Shown in pieces: positions 16,650 to 25,169 of a stretch of DNA of 64,000 nt. Every line of letters starts with the position of its first letter. Positions within the stretch are counted from its first letter, which is position 1. The position numbers and the translations under genes are program-made. The stretch lies in contig MNQS01000136.1 in the NCBI GenBank assembly GCA_001915545.1, forward strand, positions 1-64,000, in the 5' to 3' direction. This DNA is from Bacteroides sp. 43_108 (lineage in GTDB: Bacteria; Bacteroidota; Bacteroidia; Bacteroidales; Bacteroidaceae). Below the pieces are notes generated by a model, which saw only the letters and a program-made list of their open reading frames with translations, did no database searches and was not told the DNA's origin.

Positions 16650-16714
16650 AAAAAAGACCGTGCCCGACAGAGCATATCCAACATACTTTTCAGATATGCT
16701 TTGTCGGGCACGAC
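16650..16714 (-). terminator. Long terminator hairpin of the RND operon
   Basis: A 20-bp stem, CGTGCCCGACAGAGCATATC (16659-16678) with its near-perfect complement at 16693-16712, followed on the minus strand by a T-run (complement of GGAAAAAAG). It lies downstream of the redoxin remnant and the TolC gene. The gap 16441-16785 contains only this, the GH30 terminator and the weak promoter-like site. Confidence 0.85.
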
Positions 16715-16785
16715 ATGGCTGATTTATATTGCTGGTAAGCTTGTCAATATGATAAAAGTATATCGGCAGATGCTGTCAGCTTTGT

Positions 16786-17002
16786 TTATTTCAATAAAGA
16801 TTCAATCTTTTGTTTCAGGTCTTCTTTCTTGACAGCTCCGTGTTCAAACATTTTCACGATGCCTTCCTTATCTACGACAATGGTGAGCGGATAACCGCTC
16901 TCAGAACCTTTCTGATTTTATCTTTTGTGTCTTTATTCACTAATGTGGCGTATGTTGTTTTGAGTTCATTCAGTATGCTGTCATTTGTGAAGATTGCAGC
17001 AA
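16786..17002 (-). pseudogene. C-terminal remnant of a TlpA/redoxin-like thioredoxin protein
   Basis: Immediately after the TolC stop the minus strand reads a fragment (…FTNDSILNELKTTYATLVNKD…). With one frame change near 16905 it continues GSESGYPLTIVVDKEGIVK and ends KQKIESLLK at 16786. The cis-proline segment (YPLTIVVDKEG) and the terminal helix are typical of TlpA-like thioredoxins. The start, the CxxC active-site region and a continuous frame are lacking, so it is a broken leftover. Confidence 0.7.
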
Positions 17003-18319
17003 TCAGAAATCCAAAGCTCCAGTAGCACGCAGATATTCTGTTTCGTCTATTTTATATTGTGTTTGCGCCTCTATCAGATTGCTTTCGGCCTGTTGCCATT
17101 GCGACTGCGCATCAAGTAGGTCGGTCAGCGGAGCCATAGATGCAGCATAGCGATTGCGCATCACACGCAGGTTTTCATCAGCTTGCTGTAATCCTTTTTC
17201 AGCGGTATTGATGAGTTCGTAGCCGTCTTGCACATTGCGGATTGCTTGCTGTACTTCGATATTGAGAAGTTTGGTGTTCTTTTGCAAATCGAGTTCCGCA
17301 TTTTTCAGTTCGTATTTTGCTTTACGCACTTTCTTATGTATTTCGCCCCAGTGGAAAATAGGAATTTTCACGGAAAGAACAGCCATACCGATGCCGTCGC
17401 GGAATTCCTGAGAAAAAGGAACTTTTGTACCACCGACATCAATCATGCTGTTGAGCTTGACGTTGCCGTAGTACATGTAGCTTAGGCCCAATCCTACTGT
17501 GGGCAACATGTCGGCTCGGGCCATGCGAATCTGTTCCTTTCCTGCGGCGACCTGTTTTTCCAGCAGATGCAGTTCCGGACGTGAGGCTATGTCTGGGGTA
17601 AGCTGGCCGGGTCTTGAAATTATGAAAGTCGTGTCCACCGCCTCAATCTGTGTATTGAAGTCGGCACCGACGATACGGCAAAGCGACATACGGCACAGGT
17701 CAGCTCCATTTTTTACCTTTTGTAGCTGATAGCTTATTTCGCTACGTTTTGCTTCGATACGCAGCAAGTCGTTTTCAGTTGCCAAACCGGCCGAAAGTGC
17801 TGTTTCCGTCTGTTTATGCAGTGTGTCCATCTGTGCTTTATAGCTCTCAAGCATGCGGATTTTGCACCCTACGGCTATGTATGTCCAATAGGCATTGTCG
17901 GCATCAGCAATGACATCCATGCGCTTCATGCGGTATTGTTCGGATGCAACCTCTTCGCCAATACGGGCCAGACGGTTGCCTGTGGTAATTTTGCCTCCGG
18001 CATAAATCGGTTGAGTCAGCGACAATCCAGCCATATACGTGCCACGCATGCTCAGTTCCATGCCCATCATATCTATATCTGGCAGCATGTATGCTCCTGT
18101 AGCTGCACCGTCAATCTTAGGAAGATAGGCTGTAGCGGCTATTTTGCGGTCGAGCTTGGCCTGCTGAATCGTATTGTCTGCTTGCTGCAGCTCTTCGCTG
18201 TGCGTCAATGCCATTTCCCGGCATTCTGACAGTGAAATCCGAAGTGGTTGCTGTGCCGGAACTTCGGAAACTGTGCATAGTGCGACGCAACATGAAATGA
18301 TTATCTTTATCTTATTCAT
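17003..18319 (-). CDS. TolC-family outer-membrane efflux protein
   Basis: 438 residues with a signal peptide (IKIIISCCVALCTVSEVPA). It has two internally related halves of long helices (ALTHSEELQQADNTIQQAKL… and VAAGKEQIRMARADMLP…) as in OEP-family channels. It is the third gene of the RND operon, 12 bp after the pump gene, and provides the outer-membrane exit duct. The C-terminus is intact; a redoxin remnant abuts its stop codon. Confidence 0.93.
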   Translation of the reverse strand: MNKIKIIISCCVALCTVSEVPAQQPLRISLSECREMALTHSEELQQADNTIQQAKLDRKIAATAYLPKIDGAATGAYMLPDIDMMGMELSMRGTYMAGLSLTQPIYAGGKITTGNRLARIGEEVASEQYRMKRMDVIADADNAYWTYIAVGCKIRMLESYKAQMDTLHKQTETALSAGLATENDLLRIEAKRSEISYQLQKVKNGADLCRMSLCRIVGADFNTQIEAVDTTFIISRPGQLTPDIASRPELHLLEKQVAAGKEQIRMARADMLPTVGLGLSYMYYGNVKLNSMIDVGGTKVPFSQEFRDGIGMAVLSVKIPIFHWGEIHKKVRKAKYELKNAELDLQKNTKLLNIEVQQAIRNVQDGYELINTAEKGLQQADENLRVMRNRYAASMAPLTDLLDAQSQWQQAESNLIEAQTQYKIDETEYLRATGALDF

Positions 18320-18331
18320 TTGGTTTTCGTT

Positions 18332-21300
18332 TTATACGTTAGAAGGTTTGCGAATGCGGAACAATGTCGAATAGAATAAAGGAAGCAAGATGAGTGTGAT
18401 GATTGTACCAACGGCGAGACCACCCATAATTGTAATAGCCATCGAACTGTACATCGGGTCGCCGACAAGCGGAATCATGCCGACGATAGTTGTCAGCGAG
18501 GCCATCAGCACTGGACGTACACGCGACACGGTGGCCTCTACAACTGCAGTGAAAGGTGAGGCATTCTCTTCTTTCTGAAGTCTGTTGATTTCATCCACAA
18601 GTACAATTGCATTCTTGACCATCATTCCGATAAGTCCCATCATACCGATAATGGCCATAAATGTCATCGGCTGTCCGCTCAAAAGCAGCGAAGGCGTGAT
18701 GCCGCAGAACACGAACGGGAAGCAGAGCAGAATGAGTATGACTTTGCGCCAACTGTTGAACAGCAGCAACAGGATGACGAGAATGAGGAAAATGGTTATA
18801 GGCACGTATTTCATAAGGTTGCCGATGGCCTCTCCCTGCACTTCGCCTTCGCCTACCCAGCGCATCGAATAGCCGTCGGGCAAATGAATGGCTTCTATTT
18901 CTTCCTTGATTGAGTTGACTGCTTTTGCAGGTGTGGCATACGGATTGTCAGGATTTGGGTCGCATTCTGCTTCGATGACACGTTGGCCATTGAGGCGCAT
19001 TACGAGGTCTTCATCCCAATCGAGGCGGACATCATCAACGACGTTGCTGAGCGGTACGGCGCGGAATATCTTGTCCTGCAGTTCGCTCATAGTCTGACCG
19101 CCTGAGAGTGCACTTTTAAGCTCCTCATTTGACAGGTGTACGTTCATCATGCTCCAGACAGGTATTTCATCGAAGTTATTGATTTTGCTGCCGTCGTCAT
19201 TGCGTACCTGCAAATTTAGCGGAACCATACGTTCCTGGTCGTTGAGTACACCTACAGGCATTCCGTCTGTCGCTGCCAATAAGGCGTTGGCCACATCGCT
19301 GCGTTCGATGCCTGAGCGCAGAGCGTCCTGCTTCACGTAGTCAAAGACAAAGGCTTTGCCGGCAGGTTTCCAGTTGTTCTGTACAGAGTAGGCATCTATG
19401 TATGGAGAGCGACGCATAATCTCTTCGGCCTGTGCACTTAAACGACGCAGCACTGCTGGGTCAGGACCTGCAAACTCCACTTCGACTGTGTGCGAAGTTG
19501 AAATGGAGAAGTTGTATTTTCGTATTCGTATGTAAGCTTCCGGATATTGTTCGCGGAGCTGTTTCCGTATCTCTGGAATTTGTTCCAACACGGTATTGTA
19601 ATCTTTGCAGTCTACAATGAGTTCGCCGTAGCAGTCGCCTCCTGATGTCATCGGACGTACCAGGCAATAGTGAGCCGGTGCACTGCCTTGACTTACGGCT
19701 ACTCGCTCTATTTCAGAATTTTTTGAGAGCTGTTTGCTCATGTCCAGCAACTTGTCACGCACTACATCGGCATCGGTAGCCGAAGGGAAGAAACATTCTA
19801 CGACGAACTGCTTGTAGTCGAAATCCGGGAAGAAAAGATTCTTGACCTTTGTCATGCCGAAAATGGATAGAGCCAACAGTGTGAAGGATGCAATAATCGT
19901 GGTGCGCTTGTAACCAATAAGGAATGTTATCGTGCGACGAACAAAACGGTGTACAGGTGAGTTCATGACTGTTCCCGTTTCGCCGTCAGTTGTTTTCTCC
20001 TGTTTCGGTAGCCATGATTTTGCACATACAGGAACCTGTACCAACGCCAATACCCAACTTGCCAGCAGACTGACGCACAATACCAAAAAGAGGTCGCCTG
20101 CGTATTCACCCGAAGTGTCTGGCGAAAGGTAGACACAGAGGAATGTAGAAGCTGCAATCACGGTCGCGCCAAGCAACGGCATGGCCGTATTTTGCCCTAT
20201 GCGGTAGAGATATGTTTCTGGTCCCAATCCTCTTTTCTTATCAATCAAAATTCCGTCCATAATCACAACGGCGTTGTCGACGAGCATTCCCATGGCAACA
20301 ATGAACGCTCCGAGCGAGATGCGTTGCAACGTTGTTCCGAAGGCGAGCAGAATAGGGAAGGATACGGCTACAGTCAGCACTAATCCGAATCCTATTATGA
20401 ATCCGCTGCGGAAGCCCATTGTGAAGATAAGTACCAGTATGACTATGGCCACTGATTCAACGAGATTCCACATGAAGGATGAGACAGCTTCATTGACTTT
20501 GTCCGGTTGAAAGAAAATCTTTTCAGTCTCAAACCCGACTGGAACATTTTTCATTGTTTCAGCGAGCTTGGCATCAACAGCTTTGCCTACATCGGGGACA
20601 ATGGCCGACTTCTCCATGGCTATGCAGATGGCCAGAGCAGGGCGACCATCAACGAAGAAGCCGTTGCGCTGCGGTTCGCTGTAGGTCCGTTCCACACGGG
20701 CTATGTCGCCTAAGCGTATTCGTTTTCCGTCAAGTGTCTGAATCAGCATATTGCGAATATCCTCCTCACTCTCAACAGACGAGCCGACATAGAGTGCAAT
20801 ACGTTCGTCGCCACTGCGGTATTTCCCTGCATTTACCTTTTTCCCGGCTGTTTGCAGTGCAGACATTATTTGCGTTGGTACGATGCCGTTGCGGGTAATC
20901 TGTTCCTTGGAAAGGATAATGTTTATCACCTCGTCGCGGTTGCCTATTATGTTGATTCGTTTTACACCTTTCACGCTGAGCAATTCACGGCGGATGTATT
21001 TTGCGTATTTATACATTTCCGGATAATCGTATCCGTCGGCTGTCAGGGCATAGAATATGCCGTAGACATCCATCATGTCATCCACCACTACAGGACTGTA
21101 GCATCCTTGGGGAAGACGTGAGGTTGCATCATTCACCTTTCGGCGGAGCAGGTCGAAATACTGCTCCAACTCCTTTTCGGGTACTGTCATTCGAAACTCT
21201 ACGGTGAACATTGCCGAACCGTTGCGGCATTCTGTCTTTACCTTATTGACATCGGGTAGTGCCCGCAATTCGTCTTCCATCAGTTGGGCTACTTCCAGCT

Positions 21301-21478
21301 CAATCTCGTGTGCACTGGCTCCCGGCCAAGGAACCACTACCATTGCTTGTTTGGCCGATACGGCAGGGTCCTCCAGCTTTGGCATCTGCACGAACGACAG
21401 CACACCAGCGACCAATATGGCGGCCATGAGTGACCAAAACAAAACCGGTCGCTGCATAAAAAATTTAGTTATTCTCAT
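18332..21478 (-). CDS. RND-family efflux pump, inner-membrane transporter
   Basis: 1048 residues, the full length of AcrB-type pumps. It begins FFMQRPVLFWSLMAAILVAG (first membrane helix), has two large periplasmic loops and twelve predicted membrane helices. The proton-relay region LGAFIVAMGMLVDNAVVIMDG lies in the fourth helix. The sequence resembles the AcrB/CzcA-like pumps with short adaptor proteins common in Bacteroidota. The start codon overlaps the adaptor's stop by one base (TAATG). Substrate unknown; multidrug or bile-salt efflux is usual for such operons. Confidence 0.95.
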   Translation of the reverse strand: MRITKFFMQRPVLFWSLMAAILVAGVLSFVQMPKLEDPAVSAKQAMVVVPWPGASAHEIELEVAQLMEDELRALPDVNKVKTECRNGSAMFTVEFRMTVPEKELEQYFDLLRRKVNDATSRLPQGCYSPVVVDDMMDVYGIFYALTADGYDYPEMYKYAKYIRRELLSVKGVKRINIIGNRDEVINIILSKEQITRNGIVPTQIMSALQTAGKKVNAGKYRSGDERIALYVGSSVESEEDIRNMLIQTLDGKRIRLGDIARVERTYSEPQRNGFFVDGRPALAICIAMEKSAIVPDVGKAVDAKLAETMKNVPVGFETEKIFFQPDKVNEAVSSFMWNLVESVAIVILVLIFTMGFRSGFIIGFGLVLTVAVSFPILLAFGTTLQRISLGAFIVAMGMLVDNAVVIMDGILIDKKRGLGPETYLYRIGQNTAMPLLGATVIAASTFLCVYLSPDTSGEYAGDLFLVLCVSLLASWVLALVQVPVCAKSWLPKQEKTTDGETGTVMNSPVHRFVRRTITFLIGYKRTTIIASFTLLALSIFGMTKVKNLFFPDFDYKQFVVECFFPSATDADVVRDKLLDMSKQLSKNSEIERVAVSQGSAPAHYCLVRPMTSGGDCYGELIVDCKDYNTVLEQIPEIRKQLREQYPEAYIRIRKYNFSISTSHTVEVEFAGPDPAVLRRLSAQAEEIMRRSPYIDAYSVQNNWKPAGKAFVFDYVKQDALRSGIERSDVANALLAATDGMPVGVLNDQERMVPLNLQVRNDDGSKINNFDEIPVWSMMNVHLSNEELKSALSGGQTMSELQDKIFRAVPLSNVVDDVRLDWDEDLVMRLNGQRVIEAECDPNPDNPYATPAKAVNSIKEEIEAIHLPDGYSMRWVGEGEVQGEAIGNLMKYVPITIFLILVILLLLFNSWRKVILILLCFPFVFCGITPSLLLSGQPMTFMAIIGMMGLIGMMVKNAIVLVDEINRLQKEENASPFTAVVEATVSRVRPVLMASLTTIVGMIPLVGDPMYSSMAITIMGGLAVGTIITLILLPLFYSTLFRIRKPSNV

Positions 21479-22539
21479 TACAGCAACCCTCCTACATTGG
21501 TTTTACTCGTTTTCCCGGTAACTCGTACCTTCTGTCCTTCATGCAAAGCATTCACTCCTGCACGTACTATGTGTTCATTGCCGGTCAGTCCTTTGACTAC
21601 AATGCCACGTCCTTCATCATCTGTACCGTCAAGTACGACAGTGCGTTTGGACACGGTGGAGTCTGCGTTAAATACCCATACGCACGGTTCATTTTTGTCA
21701 TTGTCGCGGAATACCGCACACAGTGGTACCGCAAATCCATTAGGATGTTCTTCATCTGCAATGACTATTCCGATTTCGGCATTCATGCCAGCCGTAATCC
21801 GTTTGTCCGGTTTTTCTGTGAAAATCAGACGCAGCTGATATAATTGATTACCATCGGCTTTAGGGGTACAGCTCGACAATTTCATCGGAATTTCGCCTTC
21901 TATGCCTGCTGCCTTGCAATAAAAACGTGTAAAAAGTTCGCGCTGTCTGTATTCGTCGGCTGGGATATCTGCAACAGCTTCCATGTGCGATACGTCCAGA
22001 AGTGTAAATAAGGCTGTTCCTGCATCGACCATCTCTGCAGGCGAGAAATTAACTTGCTGTATATAGCCGTCTGTAGGAGCGTAGAGTTTAGTGTATTCAA
22101 GTTTGTTTTTATTCACCTGAAGTTGCACGCCCAATTGTCTCAGGCCGGCCACAGCCTTTTCGTAATCATTGGCCGAAATGCTTTTTTGTTTATAAAGCTG
22201 TTTCGTGCGCTCTACTTCGTCTTTGAGCTGGTCATATTGTATTTGCAATGCTTCGACTCCCAATCGGTAGTCGGCATCGTCCAATTTGGCAAGCAAAGTT
22301 CCTTTTCGTACGTAGTCGCCCTCGTGCACATAGATGTTTTTAATCTGTCCGGCTGTCTTGAATCCGAGGCTGATTGTGTGTGCCTCGCGGATAGTTCCAG
22401 AATGCTTTATCACATGGTTCGATTCAATTCGTATGGGAGAGGTCAGAACGACACTCTTGACGACGGATTTTTCGTGTGGCGATTGGCCGCAGGCACAGAG
22501 CACTCCGACAACTAAAGCCATGATTGTCATTTTTTTCAT
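21478..22539 (-). CDS. RND efflux periplasmic adaptor (membrane-fusion) lipoprotein
   Basis: 353 residues. A lipoprotein signal ends in the lipobox VLCAC near residue 17. It is followed by the barrel-sandwich hybrid (TAGQIKNIYVHEGDYVRKGTLLAKLD), a short alpha-hairpin (about 95-140) and the beta-barrel domain. It links the inner-membrane pump to TolC. First gene of the operon, divergent from an AraC-type regulator 170 bp away, which probably controls it. Confidence 0.93.
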   Translation of the reverse strand: MKKMTIMALVVGVLCACGQSPHEKSVVKSVVLTSPIRIESNHVIKHSGTIREAHTISLGFKTAGQIKNIYVHEGDYVRKGTLLAKLDDADYRLGVEALQIQYDQLKDEVERTKQLYKQKSISANDYEKAVAGLRQLGVQLQVNKNKLEYTKLYAPTDGYIQQVNFSPAEMVDAGTALFTLLDVSHMEAVADIPADEYRQRELFTRFYCKAAGIEGEIPMKLSSCTPKADGNQLYQLRLIFTEKPDKRITAGMNAEIGIVIADEEHPNGFAVPLCAVFRDNDKNEPCVWVFNADSTVSKRTVVLDGTDDEGRGIVVKGLTGNEHIVRAGVNALHEGQKVRVTGKTSKTNVGGLL

Positions 22540-22650
22540 TGCTTCGAATATTTTTTATTATTGATTATCTTCTTTAGTTGCAAAGTTCAAGATTTATTCC
22601 GCTAACATTATCACCTAATAGAATTGAATTCTGTTCTAAAGGATAACAAT

Positions 22651-22684
22651 TTTGTGCTGAAATCAGTTGAAATAGCTATTTTTG
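22651..22684 (+). promoter_or_regulatory. Promoter of the AraC-type regulator
   Basis: TTTG at 22651-22654 and a perfect -7 TATTTTTG at 22677-22684 (22-bp spacing). The predicted start point near 22691 is about 20 nt before the ATG at 22712, which favours that start over the GTG at 22703. Confidence 0.5.
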
Positions 22685-22711
22685 CTTGTCTAAAAGTTTA
22701 AAGTGAATAAT

Positions 22712-23623
22712 ATGAAACAAGCTTATTGGGATTTGGACTTGATTCGGTTGTCAGCGGAGAATAAGGCCGTTCATTTGGACAATGAGTTTATTTTGATAGA
22801 TAATTTAGATGAAACTTCTGAGAAAAGAAATACTGATGTAGAATTTGTGAACCATCCGGTCAAGCTCTCATTTACGATTGTGATATTTTGTTTGTCCGGT
22901 CATATGTCGGTTCAAATCAACTTACAGAATTTTGAACTTCATTCCAATGATGTACTGATTGTTCAGGAAGGTGCAATAGGGGAATATCTGGGTATAAGCG
23001 ATGATGCAAAAATTGCAGTGATGGCTTTTTCGTCCGAATACTTTCAGCCGACTCTTCATGTGGAAGCCGCAATGTCATTGCAACGTCGTCTTTATGTCTC
23101 ACCACTGTATCATCTGGCACCCGAAACTATGGAAGAGTCAATGACGATTTACCGGTTGATGAAGTCCAAAGTAGCTGAAGTCGACAATCCTTTCCGCAAG
23201 GGTGCATTGCTTGGATATACTCAGGTTCTCATTTTCAATTCCTATAAATATCTGCTCGCAACCGAATCGAATTGCGAGAAGCCTTCCGGCAAGAGCAACA
23301 GACAGCAAGAAATTTATACTCAATTTATCAACGAGGTTAAGAAATGTTATAGGCATGAGCGTAGTGTCATGTATTATGCTGATGTTTTGTGTGTAACGCC
23401 CAAATATCTGTCGCAGATAGTACATAAAGCAAGCGGGCGTTTTGCTGGTGACTGGATTGCTGATTTTGTAATTCTCGAAGCCAAAGCGCTGCTCAAGAGC
23501 CGCAAGTATACCATACAGCAGGTGGCCGATATGCTGAATTTTGCCAATCAGTCTTTTTTCGGAAGGTATTTCAAAAAGAAAGTCGGTTGCTCTCCATCTG
23601 TGTATATCTATCAGAAGGCTTGA
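22712..23623 (+). CDS. AraC-family transcriptional regulator, divergent from the RND operon
   Basis: 303 residues from ATG 22712 (a GTG at 22703 is in frame). Residues 1-180 form a cupin-like sensor domain (FTIVIFCLSGHMSVQIN). The C-terminal ~100 residues carry two helix-turn-helices, ending with the AraC signature QQVADMLNFANQSFFGRYFKKKVGCSP. Divergent placement with a shared intergenic region suggests control of the efflux operon. Inducer unknown. Confidence 0.92.
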   Translation: MKQAYWDLDLIRLSAENKAVHLDNEFILIDNLDETSEKRNTDVEFVNHPVKLSFTIVIFCLSGHMSVQINLQNFELHSNDVLIVQEGAIGEYLGISDDAKIAVMAFSSEYFQPTLHVEAAMSLQRRLYVSPLYHLAPETMEESMTIYRLMKSKVAEVDNPFRKGALLGYTQVLIFNSYKYLLATESNCEKPSGKSNRQQEIYTQFINEVKKCYRHERSVMYYADVLCVTPKYLSQIVHKASGRFAGDWIADFVILEAKALLKSRKYTIQQVADMLNFANQSFFGRYFKKKVGCSPSVYIYQKA

Positions 23624-23798
23624 GTCGCGGAAATATTCGCTTTTGCTTTTATTCTGCCTTTATTTTTATCGAGTCAGCTTTGTTTCTGTGTTTCTTCTGA
23701 CAAGCGGCGGAGATGAAGGTTGAACATACTTTTCACTTTTCATATTTCAGACGTGGTGAAAAGCATTTCGTCTGCTCAGAAGAATTTGATTGAACTCT

Positions 23799-23853
23799 GA
23801 GCGCTCGCAGTTGTCATTCCGGGCGCTCGAAAATTTTATTGTGAGCGCTCATA
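23799..23853. repeat. GAGCGCTC-type intergenic repeat, copy B
   Basis: Words GAGCGCTCGCAG, CGGGCGCTCGAA and ATTGTGAGCGCTCATAA, with the same 40-bp spacing between GCTCGC and GAGCGC as copies A and C. It lies in the 240-bp space between the converging AraC and acetyltransferase genes. It may act as a terminator there, since no other hairpin is visible. Confidence 0.7.
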
Positions 23854-23865
23854 ATTGTGGTTTAT

Positions 23866-24390
23866 TCATTCTTTCGGCCGTGTTTTCGTTGGGGCAATGA
23901 TTTTCTCGAACGCCTTGCGCGGTTTGCCACGCATGAGAACTTCTCCGCAGTATTGCATGCCAAGTTTCTGGAAGACTTTGAGCATTCGGAGATTGTCGTA
24001 TTTGGTGTCGGCTCTCATGCTGTAGATACCGTTGTTTGCAGCCATTCGTTCGGCTTCCTGAAACATACGCGTGGCAATGCCTTTGTTCTTCATTGAGTCT
24101 GAAACGGCTATGCGGTGGATGACAATATAGGGGGCGTCAGTAAGCCATTTGCCGGAAATATTTTTGTATGCCGGGTCTTCGTCGAACGATATGGCGCTGT
24201 AGGCTATGACGTGTCCTTCGTGTTCGAGTACGTAGCCGATGCCTTTTTTCATGTCTCCATATATGGTTTCCGGGAGAGGGTAGTTCTCGTTCCACTGGTT
24301 GCGGTTTTCTGTCTGCATCAGATGTTTTGCCTGCAAGATGATTTCCCATATTGAGGGGAAATCATTTTCTGTAGCTTTTCTGAATTCCAT
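23866..24390 (-). CDS. GNAT-family N-acetyltransferase
   Basis: 174 residues. The acetyl-CoA-binding motif lies in RIAVSDSMKNKGIATRMFQEAERMA (variant of Q/RxxGxG/A) at about residues 115-140, followed by RADTKYDNLRMLKVFQKLGMQYCG, the usual C-terminal GNAT segment. Substrate unknown. Single gene, with no functional link to its neighbours evident. Confidence 0.88.
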   Translation of the reverse strand: MEFRKATENDFPSIWEIILQAKHLMQTENRNQWNENYPLPETIYGDMKKGIGYVLEHEGHVIAYSAISFDEDPAYKNISGKWLTDAPYIVIHRIAVSDSMKNKGIATRMFQEAERMAANNGIYSMRADTKYDNLRMLKVFQKLGMQYCGEVLMRGKPRKAFEKIIAPTKTRPKE

Positions 24391-24477
24391 AATAGTGTTG
24401 GATTGTTTGTGTTGATGCCGATTATTTGATGTATATATATATTCGGCCTTCGTCTTGTAGAATCTTTTGTGTATATA

Positions 24478-24525
24478 ATAAAAATGGCGATGTCGGTGAT
24501 GTTGACTTCCCGGCTATCGCCATTG
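24478..24525 (-). terminator. Terminator at the end of the arabinose operon
   Basis: Stem AATGGCGA (24483-24490) with TCGCCATT (24517-24524), followed on the minus strand by TTTTATT. It is about 70 bp after the rpiB stop. Confidence 0.65.
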
Positions 24526-24595
24526 TCCTGTTGCATGCACAGGTTTTAGTTTTTCTGATGCAATGGTGAAGATATTGTTCTTCGCCCGTTTTGTA

Positions 24596-25039
24596 TCAAT
24601 GGTTCACTGGTATGGCTTCGATGCGCTTCTGGTGACGTCCTCCTTCGAATTCGGTAGCGAAGAATTCGTCCATGATGCGGCGTGCCATATCATTGTCAAT
24701 GAATCGTCCCGGCATTACGAGTACGTTGGCATTGTTGTGCTGGCGTATGAGATGTGCAATCTCTGGTATCCAGCAGAGGCCGGCACGTATGGACTGGTGC
24801 TTGTTGAGCGTCATGCTGATTCCTTCACCGCTGCCGCACATAGCTATGCCTGGATAAACTTCGCCATTTTCGATTCCTTCTGCAAGTTTATGGCCGAACT
24901 CGGCATAGTTGCAGCTCTCTTCGGTGTATGTGCCGTAGTCCTTGTAAGGTATGCCCTTTTCGTCGAGATACTGCTTGACAAACTGCTTGAGCTGAAACGC
25001 TGCGTGGTCACTGGCCAATCCTACTGTCTTTATTTCCAT
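24596..25039 (-). CDS. rpiB: Ribose-5-phosphate isomerase B
   Basis: 147 residues, the usual RpiB length. It interconverts ribose-5-P and ribulose-5-P. Visible are the N-terminal GLASDHAAFQLK and the active-site region GIAMCGSGEGISM, with Cys in the catalytic loop and RAGLC after it. Last gene of the minus-strand arabinose operon, after transketolase. Together they channel pentose phosphates into glycolysis. Confidence 0.95.
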   Translation of the reverse strand: MEIKTVGLASDHAAFQLKQFVKQYLDEKGIPYKDYGTYTEESCNYAEFGHKLAEGIENGEVYPGIAMCGSGEGISMTLNKHQSIRAGLCWIPEIAHLIRQHNNANVLVMPGRFIDNDMARRIMDEFFATEFEGGRHQKRIEAIPVNH

Positions 25040-25084
25040 AACTGTTGTGTGGGGTTGATTGGATTGTTGTCTTTAATTTCTTTC

Positions 25085-25152
25085 TGAAAAAAAGGAGGAA
25101 CAGCTTGTGCCGGCGCAGCTTGATGCTTTGCGCCACGTCACGGCTGTTCCTC
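25085..25152 (-). terminator. Hairpin between transketolase and rpiB
   Basis: Stem GAGGAACAGC (25095-25104) with GCTGTTCCTC (25143-25152), an inner CGGCGCA/TGCGCC arm, and a minus-strand T-run. It could lower rpiB expression relative to the upstream genes. Confidence 0.6.
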
Positions 25153-25169
25153 GTAGTGTCTATTGTTGA

